Assembly (NCBI RefSeq): GCF_002434265.1
Contig: NZ_DJJS01000003.1
Coordinates: forward strand, 1 to 64,000
From: Pseudomonas sp. UBA6562
GTDB taxonomy: Bacteria > Pseudomonadota > Gammaproteobacteria > Pseudomonadales > Pseudomonadaceae
Reading direction: 5' to 3'
DNA length: 64,000 nucleotides
A program made the position numbers and the translations under genes. Shown here piece by piece: positions 23,280 through 31,283 of this stretch. Below the pieces are notes generated by a model that was not told the DNA's origin, ran no database searches, and saw only the letters and a list, made by a program, of their open reading frames with translations. Every line of letters begins with the position of its first letter. Position 1 is the first letter of the stretch.

Positions 23280-23717
23280 TCGGAAATCTTGTTTATTTAC
23301 GTCTTTAGGCTTCACAGGCTCTACACTTTCACCCGCTTGAGCCGGCCGTTGTATTAATAAGCCCACCATCGCTGATAGCCGCCCCATGAAGAGCGGCTAT
23401 CGACCTATGATAGGCATCTGCGCGGGCTTGGATTCTGAGAGCAAGAAAGCCAGCGCGCCAATCATTACGCTTGGCCTTTCGTCTGATCGCAGCGCCCTCT
23501 GATGGTGGTCACCAACTAAAAGAAACCCTCTAGGCCTGTACCAGGATTGAAAATCGCAGAGCTCATATTTAGAGTGCCGGTAACCGCCACATCAGCAATA
23601 TGGCGCTCATCGCCTAGGTTGAGAACGTCGATGTAGCCAAAGGCGCAAGGTTAGAGCGTCACAAACTGTCGGTCTGCGGCGCGGTCAAACGGAGGTTTAC
23701 CTAATGCGCTAGTAAGC
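23280..23717. other. Non-coding stretch between the rightward operon and the cargo pair
   Basis: About 440 bases without a convincing gene. A perfect 9-bp inverted repeat GATAGCCGC/GCGGCTATC (23374-23401, loop ten) could end the rightward operon, although no T-run follows. The composition becomes more AT-rich toward the TetR gene, which marks the left edge of the cargo. Confidence 0.5.
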
Positions 23718-24263
23718 TTAAAGCTTGGTCAGCAATATGATCTCACTCCATTGCTCATATACTTTCTTCACAGGAATGGGTTGATTCCTTTCCAGATAGT
23801 ACTGGATAGTAGTAAGCGCAAGTGTTGCAAAGATCGTTGCCTGGTAATCTACATTTTCTGAGAGCACGTCGCGATCATCAGCATACGAAGAATACGCATT
23901 CTTGATCATGTGCATCATGTCGTTGTAAAGGTTATGTCGCGCTGTCTTGATTTTCCACAATGCCATGACTAGATCTTTCTTACTGAAAAGATCAGGAGAG
24001 ATCTCTCCCAAAAATCGCTCTCTATCAACCAAGTCAAATCTGTGCCGCAAGGCTTCAGCGAACATAGCCTTGAAGTCTTTTATCATCTGGCCAGCCAAGT
24101 CATCTAGACCCCGGTAATACTTATAGAACGTTGCCCGATTTATCATTACAACCTTAAGAAGCTCTTGCACTGTGAGCTCATTAAAATCTTTTGTGCGTAA
24201 GAGCTCCACTAGTCCATTACGAATATTTCGATGGGTTTTTACAACCCGCAGATCGGTGCTCAT
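23718..24263 (-). CDS. TetR/AcrR-family regulator (prophage cargo)
   Basis: A 181-residue TetR-type repressor. The N-terminal helix-turn-helix is visible (TVQELLKVVMINRATFYKYY), after KTHRNIRNGLVELLRTKDF. The C-terminal ligand domain is helical with no recognisable specificity. The ATG at 24263 is preferred over a TTG at 24281. It diverges from the serine hydrolase gene, and a near-perfect palindrome lies between them, so it probably controls that gene and itself. Base composition is clearly more AT-rich than the phage structural genes, suggesting separate acquisition. Confidence 0.88.
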   Translation of the reverse strand: MSTDLRVVKTHRNIRNGLVELLRTKDFNELTVQELLKVVMINRATFYKYYRGLDDLAGQMIKDFKAMFAEALRHRFDLVDRERFLGEISPDLFSKKDLVMALWKIKTARHNLYNDMMHMIKNAYSSYADDRDVLSENVDYQATIFATLALTTIQYYLERNQPIPVKKVYEQWSEIILLTKL

Positions 24264-24305
24264 GATGTGTACCGAGATCAAATCGCGTGAAAGTCTAATG
24301 TAAAC

Positions 24306-24340
24306 TTAAGCATACACAAAGGCAAGTTGCGTATGCATAA
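24306..24340. promoter_or_regulatory. Candidate TetR operator between the divergent cargo genes
   Basis: TTAAGCATAC (24306-24315) and GTATGCATAA (24331-24340) are inverted copies that differ at one position, separated by 15 bases. The right arm also contains the perfect 8-bp palindrome TATGCATA. It lies 43 bases before the regulator ATG and about 90 before the hydrolase ATG. Confidence 0.65.
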
Positions 24341-24428
24341 ACCCACGGGCATAGCAATTTTCATTGGTCGACGGGATGCTGCGCGGCCGTTAGGATTTAT
24401 CGGTCACTACAGTCATCAGGAGACCTTT

Positions 24429-25619
24429 ATGCCCATTTCCACCTACCCAAACGATGCAGAATCTGCCGGTATGGATGCACAGGCCTTGCAAAGAATTATC
24501 ACCTCCATTGAAGGCGACATTTCACAAGGTTTAATATTTGGAGCTACTGTTCTCGTAGCAAGGCATGGAAAAATTGCTCTTCACCAAAGTATCGGGACGG
24601 TGGCGCCAGGTCGTAACGCAAAAAATGATGATTTATATCTGTCAATGTCCCTAGCGAAGTCTTTCACAGCAGCACTAACGCTCAGAGCAATAGATCAAGG
24701 AAAATTTACACTAGATACAAAGGTGGGAAAGATCTTGCCGGAATTCTCTACCGGTGGTAAGAAAAATATCACTATTTTCCAATTATTGTGCCATCAAGCC
24801 GGTATTTATAGCAAGCTGGTTCCGCCTGCCCCTTATAAAGCGACCGACATCATTAACCTCGAGAAGATGTATCAGGCAGTTGCATCTCAGCCAGTCGAAT
24901 ACGTACCAGGAGAACGGGTATGTTATGCACCGTTTGCCGGTCACGCTGTGTGCGCGAAAATCTTGACAACCCTGGACTCGAAGAAGCGCAGCTTTGCTCA
25001 AATCGCTGCTGATGAGCTCTTCCGGCCGTTAGCCATGATCGATACGCGCTACGGCTCTGCTGAAAGCGACCTTCGTAGAGTAGATGTTTCATTCACTGAG
25101 AAGATGACAACACCTAATAGTGCCGCTACAGCGCAGTTCTTAAATCAGTTGGCGAGTGAAGGCGCAGAGATGCCTGCCGGTGGCGCGTATACTACTGCGA
25201 TCGATACCTTCCGCTTTGCAGAGACGCTTCGCCGCGGTGGAAGCAATGACAGCTATCGCTTGATGTCACATGCAATGGTCGAGTATGCAAGCCGTAATCA
25301 CTGCGGCGATTTAACTAATGATGCTTGGATCAGTTATTGCATCGAACATGACCTACCGCAACTCCGAGCGAATTTTTCCCTGCTCGGCGGCTATTCTCGC
25401 GGAGAGGGGCACCATATGGTCCCAACCGGCCAACTCGCTTCGCCCAAAGCTTACTGCGCAGTGGGAGGCGGATCGACCATGTGGATGGTGGACCCCGATC
25501 GAGAACTGACCGTGGTGTTCCTGAGCGCGGGATTCATCGAAGGGCTGGCTCACTCTCAGCGGGTAAGCCTAATCAACGATCTCGCTGTAGCCGCTTGCCT
25601 GGAGCCAGCCAGCTCTTGA
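24429..25619 (+). CDS. Serine hydrolase, beta-lactamase/esterase fold (prophage cargo)
   Basis: A 396-residue member of the class C beta-lactamase-related hydrolases (PBP-like transpeptidase fold). The SxxK motif is SLAK in LSMSLAKSFTAALTLR. The tyrosine motif is probably YAPFAGH in place of YxN, and the third box is GGGSTMWMVDPDREL in place of KTG/HxG. No signal peptide follows the chosen ATG (24429, AGGAG eight bases upstream), so it is likely cytoplasmic. Such enzymes are mostly esterases or amidases on small molecules; antibiotic hydrolysis is unlikely without export. Control by the divergent TetR protein is likely. Composition differs from the phage body. Confidence 0.85.
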   Translation: MPISTYPNDAESAGMDAQALQRIITSIEGDISQGLIFGATVLVARHGKIALHQSIGTVAPGRNAKNDDLYLSMSLAKSFTAALTLRAIDQGKFTLDTKVGKILPEFSTGGKKNITIFQLLCHQAGIYSKLVPPAPYKATDIINLEKMYQAVASQPVEYVPGERVCYAPFAGHAVCAKILTTLDSKKRSFAQIAADELFRPLAMIDTRYGSAESDLRRVDVSFTEKMTTPNSAATAQFLNQLASEGAEMPAGGAYTTAIDTFRFAETLRRGGSNDSYRLMSHAMVEYASRNHCGDLTNDAWISYCIEHDLPQLRANFSLLGGYSRGEGHHMVPTGQLASPKAYCAVGGGSTMWMVDPDRELTVVFLSAGFIEGLAHSQRVSLINDLAVAACLEPASS

Positions 25620-25937
25620 GCACTTACATCGGTGAGCAAGTAGTGACTACCGCACTGGCTGGCCCTCCGATGAGGCATGGTTTAACTTGATGTCTTTCCA
25701 TGGAGTAAAAATTACCATGTTGCAAGGGCGTCAAGTCTAGCTACGATGGGATAGCGCCGTGCCTAATCCGCTTTGATCACGAGGAGCTTTACCCATGATA
25801 ATAGACACCTTCTCGTGGTCGCGCATAGCTGGTGACAACCTCGCTAAAGTTAGCGCTTTTCGCTGATTGCTGCTTCAGTGAAGGGCAGCTTTGGGCCAAA
25901 AGCTGCCAACAATAATCGCGCACGCCTGAATAGCCAG
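25620..25937. other. Non-coding stretch between cargo and integrase
   Basis: About 320 bases. It contains an inverted repeat GGCAGCTTT/AAAGCTGCC (25884-25907) just beyond the integrase stop, probably a weak terminator, and a 12-bp imperfect palindrome (25775-25786 with 25809-25820). The latter encloses a GAGGAG and a 23-codon frame (MIIDTFSWSRIAGDNLAKVS, 25795-25866). I do not claim the peptide is made. Confidence 0.45.
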
Positions 25938-27059
25938 CTATGCAACGCGTCCGCCTAGATTGACTTGGGCCTGAATAATCTGCTCTAACCATATCCAATT
26001 CTTGTACCGATCCCCGCGCCCGCGTAAATGCGTATAACGCCGCATCGAGTTCCAGTCTCGATGTCCCGACACGCTCGCCACCCTCGGTATATCCCAGTCC
26101 ATCTCAAACAACCGACTCACTCCCTCATGGCGCAGATCATGGAAGTGGAGGTCTTCAATACCCATAAACCTGCATGCTCTGGCCCAGGCGGTACCGATTG
26201 AGTCAGTGTTGTAGGGAAAGATTTCCTGGCACTCTCTGGGCATGCTCTGCACGATCTGCCACGCCTCATCGGGCAAGTGACACCACACGTCGTTGCCAAT
26301 CTTCTGGCCAGGGTTTTTCATATCCCGCACCTTCACTGCCTGTCGATGCTCGTCAAGATCTTCCCAGCGAATCCGGGCGATCTCATCCATGCGTCTTGTC
26401 GAGTAGATTGCAAACGCCATCACCTTGGGCATGTGTATCACTGTCGGCCGGCGCTGCAGCATCTCGAAGAAATGCTCAAGCACCCGATCAAGCTCAGCCA
26501 AGGTTGGCCGGCGATCTCGCTCGCGGCTGCGCATGTTGTAGCCGAACTGTTTGAGCACAAGACGGGCATCTTTCATAGCAAGGGGGTTCACCTCATACCC
26601 CCAGGCGGCGCGAGCGAGCGACAGTACCGAGCCGAGGTGCGCCAGGTCATTACCAGCGGTCTGCGGCTTCACGTCGCCACCCTCGGGACCCATGCGCCAC
26701 AGCGCGTAGTCGACCAGCACCTTTTGCGAAATGTCAGAGTCAATCACGTCGCCCAGTGGACTGCGCTGAATGGCGCCAAGCGTGCGCCGCTTGCTCTCTC
26801 CGAGAGGCCGAGCCCTTTCAGCCTCCAACAGATAGCGCTCGATCATGTGCCTGACCGTTAACCCCTGACGCTTGGCTCGATCAACGGCGCCAGGCTCCGA
26901 CAGCTCAGTTTCACGCCGCTTGGCCCACGCTTGAGCAGCCTGCTTCCGGGCGAATGTCTGGGCTTCTTGGTAGACTATGACACCCTTTTTCTTGAGGCGG
27001 ATCTGGACGGTATAGCTAACCGTCCCATCGGCCTTTTTCCTTGCTCTAATCGTTGCCAT
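25938..27059 (-). CDS. int: Tyrosine integrase of the dusA-targeting type
   Basis: A 373-residue site-specific recombinase. The catalytic arginine is in YSTRRMDEIARIRWEDL; the box II residues are in HFHDLRHEGVSRLFEMD; the last histidine is in SGHRDWNSMRRYTHLRG, with the nucleophilic tyrosine in the same segment. An N-terminal arm-binding region (RARKKADGTVSYTVQIRLKK) and a core-binding domain precede it. Its gene abuts dusA and points away from it, as in the described integrase family that recombines at the 5' end of dusA. A perfect palindrome lies just upstream. Confidence 0.95.
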   Translation of the reverse strand: MATIRARKKADGTVSYTVQIRLKKKGVIVYQEAQTFARKQAAQAWAKRRETELSEPGAVDRAKRQGLTVRHMIERYLLEAERARPLGESKRRTLGAIQRSPLGDVIDSDISQKVLVDYALWRMGPEGGDVKPQTAGNDLAHLGSVLSLARAAWGYEVNPLAMKDARLVLKQFGYNMRSRERDRRPTLAELDRVLEHFFEMLQRRPTVIHMPKVMAFAIYSTRRMDEIARIRWEDLDEHRQAVKVRDMKNPGQKIGNDVWCHLPDEAWQIVQSMPRECQEIFPYNTDSIGTAWARACRFMGIEDLHFHDLRHEGVSRLFEMDWDIPRVASVSGHRDWNSMRRYTHLRGRGDRYKNWIWLEQIIQAQVNLGGRVA

Positions 27060-27064
27060 GATTT

Positions 27065-27108
27065 CCGGTGGTACAAGCGTAATTTACGGTGGTACAGCGT
27101 ACCACCGT
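27065..27108. promoter_or_regulatory. Repeated GGTGGTAC sites and perfect palindrome before int
   Basis: ACGGTGGTAC-AGC-GTACCACCGT (27086-27108) is a perfect 10-bp inverted repeat. A further direct copy CGGTGGTAC lies at 27066-27074, starting 21 bases before the same word in the palindrome. The cluster occupies the upstream side of the integrase ATG and the last bases before the dusA junction. It could be integrase or excisionase arm-type sites, or an operator of int. Confidence 0.7.
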
Positions 27109-27163
27109 CACACCGAAAATGCCCTAAAACCCCGGAAAATGGTACATAAACGCGTAACCAATA

Positions 27164-28174
27164 ATGCCTATAAATACAGCATCAAAGCCAGAAACCACGC
27201 GCCCTGAGCCCTGCCGCCGTTTCTCCGTGGCCCCCATGATGGACTGGACCGACCGCCACTGCCGCTTCTTCCTGCGCATCCTCTCCAAACACACCCTCCT
27301 CTACACCGAAATGGTCACCACCGGCGCCCTGCTCCACAGCGACCCGCACCGTTTCCTGCGCCACGACTCCGCCGAACACCCCCTGGCCCTCCAACTCGGC
27401 GGCAGCGTCCCGTCCGACCTCGCCGCCTGCGCCAAGCTCGCCCAAGCCGCCCACTACGACGAGGTCAACCTCAACGTCGGCTGCCCCAGCGACCGCGTGC
27501 AGAACAACATGATCGGCGCCTGCCTCATGGCCCATCCGGCCCTGGTGGCCGACTGCGTCAAGGCCATGCGCGACGCCGTTTCCACACCGATCACCGTCAA
27601 GCACCGCATCGGCATCAACGGCCGCGACAGCTACGCCGAACTCTGCGACTTCGTCGGCCAGGTGCGCGATGCCGGTTGCCGCAGCTTCACCGTGCATGCG
27701 CGCATCGCCATCCTCGAAGGTCTGTCGCCCAAGGAGAACCGTGAGGTGCCGCCGCTGCGCTACGACATCGCCGCGCAGCTCAAGGCCGACTTCCCGGACC
27801 TGGAGATCGTGCTCAACGGCGGGATCAAGACGCTGGAAGAATGCCAGGCGCATTTGCAGACCTTCGACGGGGTGATGCTGGGTCGCGAGGCGTACCACAA
27901 CCCGTACCTGCTGGCCGAGGTCGACCAGCAGTTGTTCGGCAGCACCACGCCGGTGATCAGCCGGGCCGAGGCGCTGGCGCAGTTGCGGCCGTACATCGTC
28001 GCGCATCTGGAGAGCGGCGGTGCCATGCATCACGTGACGCGGCACATCCTTGGGCTGGGCCAGGGTTTCCCGGGGGCGCGGCGCTTCCGTCAGTTGCTGT
28101 CGTCGGACATCCACAAGCATCCCGAGCCGTTGGCGGTGCTGGACCAGGCCGCTGAGCTGTTGCAGGGGCGGTGA
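27164..28174 (+). CDS. dusA: tRNA-dihydrouridine(20/20a) synthase
   Basis: A 336-residue FMN enzyme that reduces uridine 20/20a in tRNA. FMN-barrel text starts at FSVAPMMDWTDRHCRFF; the catalytic cysteine is in NLNVGCPSDRVQNNMIG; further family parts are ITVKHRIGIN, TVHARIAILEGLSPKENR, LNGGI and VMLGREAYHNPY. The first 18 residues (MPINTASKPETTRPEPCR) precede the conserved core and may be encoded partly by phage DNA. No ribosome-binding site is evident before the ATG at 27164, so expression in the lysogen may depend on a phage-supplied leader. Confidence 0.96.
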   Translation: MPINTASKPETTRPEPCRRFSVAPMMDWTDRHCRFFLRILSKHTLLYTEMVTTGALLHSDPHRFLRHDSAEHPLALQLGGSVPSDLAACAKLAQAAHYDEVNLNVGCPSDRVQNNMIGACLMAHPALVADCVKAMRDAVSTPITVKHRIGINGRDSYAELCDFVGQVRDAGCRSFTVHARIAILEGLSPKENREVPPLRYDIAAQLKADFPDLEIVLNGGIKTLEECQAHLQTFDGVMLGREAYHNPYLLAEVDQQLFGSTTPVISRAEALAQLRPYIVAHLESGGAMHHVTRHILGLGQGFPGARRFRQLLSSDIHKHPEPLAVLDQAAELLQGR

Positions 28175-28294
28175 AGTGAACCAGCCGGGAGGCGCCGACT
28201 CGAAGCCTACAGTCTCATCCGACTTGTCCTACCCGCCTTGAGCGGAGCCTGACCGTCGGGTACTGTCGAGAACTCGCAAAGGAAAGAGCACGCC

Positions 28295-29215
28295 ATGACC
28301 TCCAAGCTGGAACAACTCAAACAGTTCACCACCGTGGTCGCCGACACCGGCGACCTGGAAGCCATCATCCGGCTCAAGCCGGAAGACGCCACCACCAACC
28401 CTTCCCTGCTGCTCAAGGCCTCCGGCCTGGAAGGCTATGCGGAGATGCTGGGGAAGGTCAAAAGCGACGCGAAAGGCAATGTCCAAGCGGCCTGCGACCA
28501 GTTCTCGGTCAGCGTGGGCAGCGGGCTGCTGAAAGAGATCCCAGGGCGCATTTCCACCGAAGTGGATGCCCGCCTGTCGTTCGACGAGCCGGCATTGTTG
28601 AAGAAGGCGCACCACCTGATCGAGCTGTACGACAAGGCCGGCGTGGGCCGCGACCGCGTGCTGATCAAGCTGGCCTCCACCTGGGAAGGCATCCGCGCCG
28701 CCGAGAAGCTGGAGAAGGAAGGCATCCAGACCAACCTCACCCTGCTGTTCTCCTTCGCCCAGGCGCAAGCCTGTGCCGATGCCGGGGTGTTTCTGATCTC
28801 GCCGTTCGTGGGCCGTATCTACGACTGGTACAAGAAGAGCACCGGCAAGGAATACACCGGCGCCGACGACCCGGGCGTGCAGTCGGTGGCGCGCATCTAC
28901 GACTACTACAAGACCAATGGCTATAAAACCGTGGTCATGGGCGCAAGCTTCCGCAACATCAACCAGATCGAGCAACTGGCCGGCTGCGATCGCCTGACCA
29001 TCAGCCCGGAACTGCTGCAAAAGCTCAGCGAAGACGAAGGCGAACTGCCGCGTGTGCTGAAGCCGGGCAATGCCGGCGAAGCCAAGCAGCAACTGACTGA
29101 AAGCCAGTTCCGCTGGGCGTTGAACGAAGACGCGATGAGCACCGAGAAGCTCGCCGAAGGCATTCGTCAGTTCGCCCGCGACCAGGAAAAACTCGAAGCG
29201 CTGATGGCGCAGTGA
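28295..29215 (+). CDS. tal: Transaldolase
   Basis: A 306-residue TalB-type transaldolase of the pentose phosphate pathway, transferring a dihydroxyacetone unit between sedoheptulose 7-phosphate and glyceraldehyde 3-phosphate. TTNPSLLLKAS and the Schiff-base lysine in VLIKLASTWEGIRAA are seen, followed by GIQTNLTLLFSFAQA and the phosphate-binding region MGASFRNINQI. AAAGGAA lies upstream of the ATG. The gene is followed by a terminator. Confidence 0.97.
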   Translation: MTSKLEQLKQFTTVVADTGDLEAIIRLKPEDATTNPSLLLKASGLEGYAEMLGKVKSDAKGNVQAACDQFSVSVGSGLLKEIPGRISTEVDARLSFDEPALLKKAHHLIELYDKAGVGRDRVLIKLASTWEGIRAAEKLEKEGIQTNLTLLFSFAQAQACADAGVFLISPFVGRIYDWYKKSTGKEYTGADDPGVQSVARIYDYYKTNGYKTVVMGASFRNINQIEQLAGCDRLTISPELLQKLSEDEGELPRVLKPGNAGEAKQQLTESQFRWALNEDAMSTEKLAEGIRQFARDQEKLEALMAQ

Positions 29216-29221
29216 TGGTTA

Positions 29222-29260
29222 GGGTGCGCCGATGCCCTCATGCGGCGTCGGCGCACCTTT
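29222..29260 (+). terminator. Terminator after tal
   Basis: GGTGCGCCGA and TCGGCGCACC form a perfect 10-bp stem around a 15-base loop, followed by TTT. It begins a few bases after the tal stop. Confidence 0.7.
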
Positions 29261-29312
29261 GGCCTTCAGCGCGTAAGCGCCCTTCTTCTCTCTCCCCGCA
29301 GTCGATAGCGCA

Positions 29313-31187
29313 ATGACTTCTCCCCTCCCGTGCATCCTCGCCGGCCCCGTGCTGCGGCGGCTCGAACCTCGGCGCCTGGCGATCTGGCTGGTGGCGACCC
29401 GTGCGCTGGCGCCTGTCGTCCACCTGCCGGGACACCCCTGCGAGACCACCTGCACTTTGGTGCCGATCGGGCAGCACGCGTTCGTGCATTTGCTGGAGGT
29501 CGCCTTCGACACGCCACTACCGGTCGACACCCTGCTCGCCTACGACGTGCAGGTGCCGGGCCTGGGGGGCGTGCGGGACTGGGCGGCGCACCTGCTCTAC
29601 CCCGGCCAGTCGATGCCGAACCTGGTGCTGCGCGGGCGTTTCGACCAGTTGCTGCACGGTTCCTGTCGCAAGCCACACCACCCGGCCAACGACGGCCTAC
29701 TGTGCGCCGACGACCTGCTGCAGGCCTGCACTGAGCCGCAGCAACGGCCGGCGGCGCTGTTGATGACCGGGGATCAGGTGTACGTGGACGATGTGGCCGG
29801 GCCGATGTTGCAGGCCGTCCATCAGCTGATCGAGCGCCTGGGGCTGTTCAACGAGGTGCTGGAAGGTGCGCGGATCGAGCACAGCCAGGCGCTGCATGGT
29901 GATGTTTCCAGCTACTACCGGCGTGCGGAGCTGCTGCCGAGCAACCCTGGCAACGAGGGCCTGAAGCGACGCTTCTTCGGCGGCAAGCGCAAGCCGATCT
30001 TTTCGTCGAGCAACGCCGACAACCACTTGGTCAGCTTCGCCGAGGTGATGGCGATGTATGTGCTGGTGTGGTCGCCGGTGCCGTGGTCGTTGATCGAATT
30101 GCGCATGCCGGCAGGCCTCAGCGAAGAACACCAACAGCGCTACAGCGACGAGCTGCCGCACGTGCACGCCTTCAGCCGCGGGCTGGATCGGGTGGCGCGG
30201 GTCATGGCGCACCTGAGCTGCCTGATGATCTTCGACGACCACGACATCACCGACGACTGGAACCTGTCGGCGCTGTGGGAGCAGACCGCTTACGGCCACC
30301 CGTTCTCGCGGCGGATCATCGGCAATGCGCTGCTGGGCTATCTGCTGTGCCAAGGTTGGGGCAACGATCCGCAGCGTTGCGGGCCGTTGGTCGAAGGCGC
30401 CAACGAGTTGCTGCACAGTGGCTCGACCCTCGACGCTGCGCGGCAGGACGCGCTGATCGAACGCCTGCTGCACTTCCAGGGCTGGCACTACCAGATCGCC
30501 AGCGACCCGCCGCTGCTGGTGCTCGATACCCGCACGCGGCGCTGGCGCAACGAGGACCACCCGCACAAACCCTCGGGGCTGCTGGACTGGGAGGGCTTGT
30601 GCGAGTTGCAGCAGGCGCTGCTGGACCACCCGTCGGCGGTGATCGTCTCGCCCGCACCGATCTTCGGGGTGAAGCTGATCGAGACGGTGCAGCGGGTGTT
30701 CAGCTGGCTGGGGTATCCATTACTGGTCGATGCGGAGAACTGGATGGCGCACCGCGAGGGCGCGCAGACCATCCTCAATATCTTTCGCCACTCGCGCACG
30801 CCGGGGCATTACGTGATTTTGTCGGGCGACGTGCATTACTCGTTCGTCTATGAAGTGCTGATTCGCGATCGCCAGCGCAGCCCGCATTTGTGGCAGGTGA
30901 CCAGCAGCGGCATCAAGAACCAGTTTCCCAAGCGTTTGCTGGACGTGCTGGACCGGTTGAACCGTTGGCTGTACGCGCCGCATTCGCCGCTGAACGGCTT
31001 CACCAAACGGCGCAAGATGCAGGTCGAGCCGCGCACGCCGAGCAATTGTCAGGCGGGGGAAAGGCTGTGGAACAGCGCAGGATTGGGGCAGGTGCTCTTC
31101 GACGAGAATGGGCGGCCGGCGCGGGTGTACCAGCTGAATGCGGATGGCACGGCGAAGACGGAGTTCGTAGGCAAGAGCGGCGTTTGA
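29313..31187 (+). CDS. PhoD-like metallophosphatase
   Basis: A 624-residue protein of the alkaline phosphatase D / PhoD-like superfamily. Metal-binding motifs are seen in order: HGSCRKPH near residue 110, MTGDQVYVDDVAGPML, MIFDDHDITDDWNLS and ILSGDVHYSFVYEVLI. It lacks a signal peptide or twin-arginine motif, unlike PhoD, so it is probably cytoplasmic. The substrate is unknown; phosphodiester or phosphomonoester hydrolysis is inferred from the fold. It stands alone between tal and an acyl-CoA synthetase gene on the other strand. Confidence 0.85.
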   Translation: MTSPLPCILAGPVLRRLEPRRLAIWLVATRALAPVVHLPGHPCETTCTLVPIGQHAFVHLLEVAFDTPLPVDTLLAYDVQVPGLGGVRDWAAHLLYPGQSMPNLVLRGRFDQLLHGSCRKPHHPANDGLLCADDLLQACTEPQQRPAALLMTGDQVYVDDVAGPMLQAVHQLIERLGLFNEVLEGARIEHSQALHGDVSSYYRRAELLPSNPGNEGLKRRFFGGKRKPIFSSSNADNHLVSFAEVMAMYVLVWSPVPWSLIELRMPAGLSEEHQQRYSDELPHVHAFSRGLDRVARVMAHLSCLMIFDDHDITDDWNLSALWEQTAYGHPFSRRIIGNALLGYLLCQGWGNDPQRCGPLVEGANELLHSGSTLDAARQDALIERLLHFQGWHYQIASDPPLLVLDTRTRRWRNEDHPHKPSGLLDWEGLCELQQALLDHPSAVIVSPAPIFGVKLIETVQRVFSWLGYPLLVDAENWMAHREGAQTILNIFRHSRTPGHYVILSGDVHYSFVYEVLIRDRQRSPHLWQVTSSGIKNQFPKRLLDVLDRLNRWLYAPHSPLNGFTKRRKMQVEPRTPSNCQAGERLWNSAGLGQVLFDENGRPARVYQLNADGTAKTEFVGKSGV

Positions 31188-31283
31188 GGCACAGCACCGG
31201 CACTGCTGGCTGAACATGCAGGCTCAGCCCCCCGGCAAGGCCCAATAGCCTCCTGAACCCCATCTCACCTCCATGCGCGCCCC

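Larger units (their letters stand above)
1..27163. mobile_element. Temperate prophage, right-hand part, inserted at dusA (left end outside window)
   Basis: A continuous block of phage genes runs from a truncated tail fibre at the left edge to a tyrosine integrase that ends 104 bases before the dusA start. Seen in sequence: lambda-type packaging and head genes, P2-type baseplate genes, a Q-like gene, primase, CII-like, Cro-like and S24 repressor genes, then cargo and integrase. Insertion into the 5' end of dusA by a dedicated integrase family is established for Pseudomonas and other proteobacteria. No frameshift or premature stop was noticed in the structural genes, so the phage may be functional, but the sheath, tape-measure and lysin genes lie outside the window. 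The right boundary is placed approximately. Confidence 0.93.

Noticed and set aside
24429..25619. Antibiotic-resistance beta-lactamase
   Set aside because: No signal peptide after the supported start and divergent second and third active-site boxes; a small-molecule hydrolase is more likely.
25789..25998. Minus-strand frame overlapping the integrase 3' end, considered as excisionase
   Set aside because: It overlaps the catalytic end of int in another frame, lacks a helix-turn-helix and has no ribosome-binding site.
27182..28120. Minus-strand frame across dusA
   Set aside because: Shadow of dusA; His/Val/Gly-rich with no domain.
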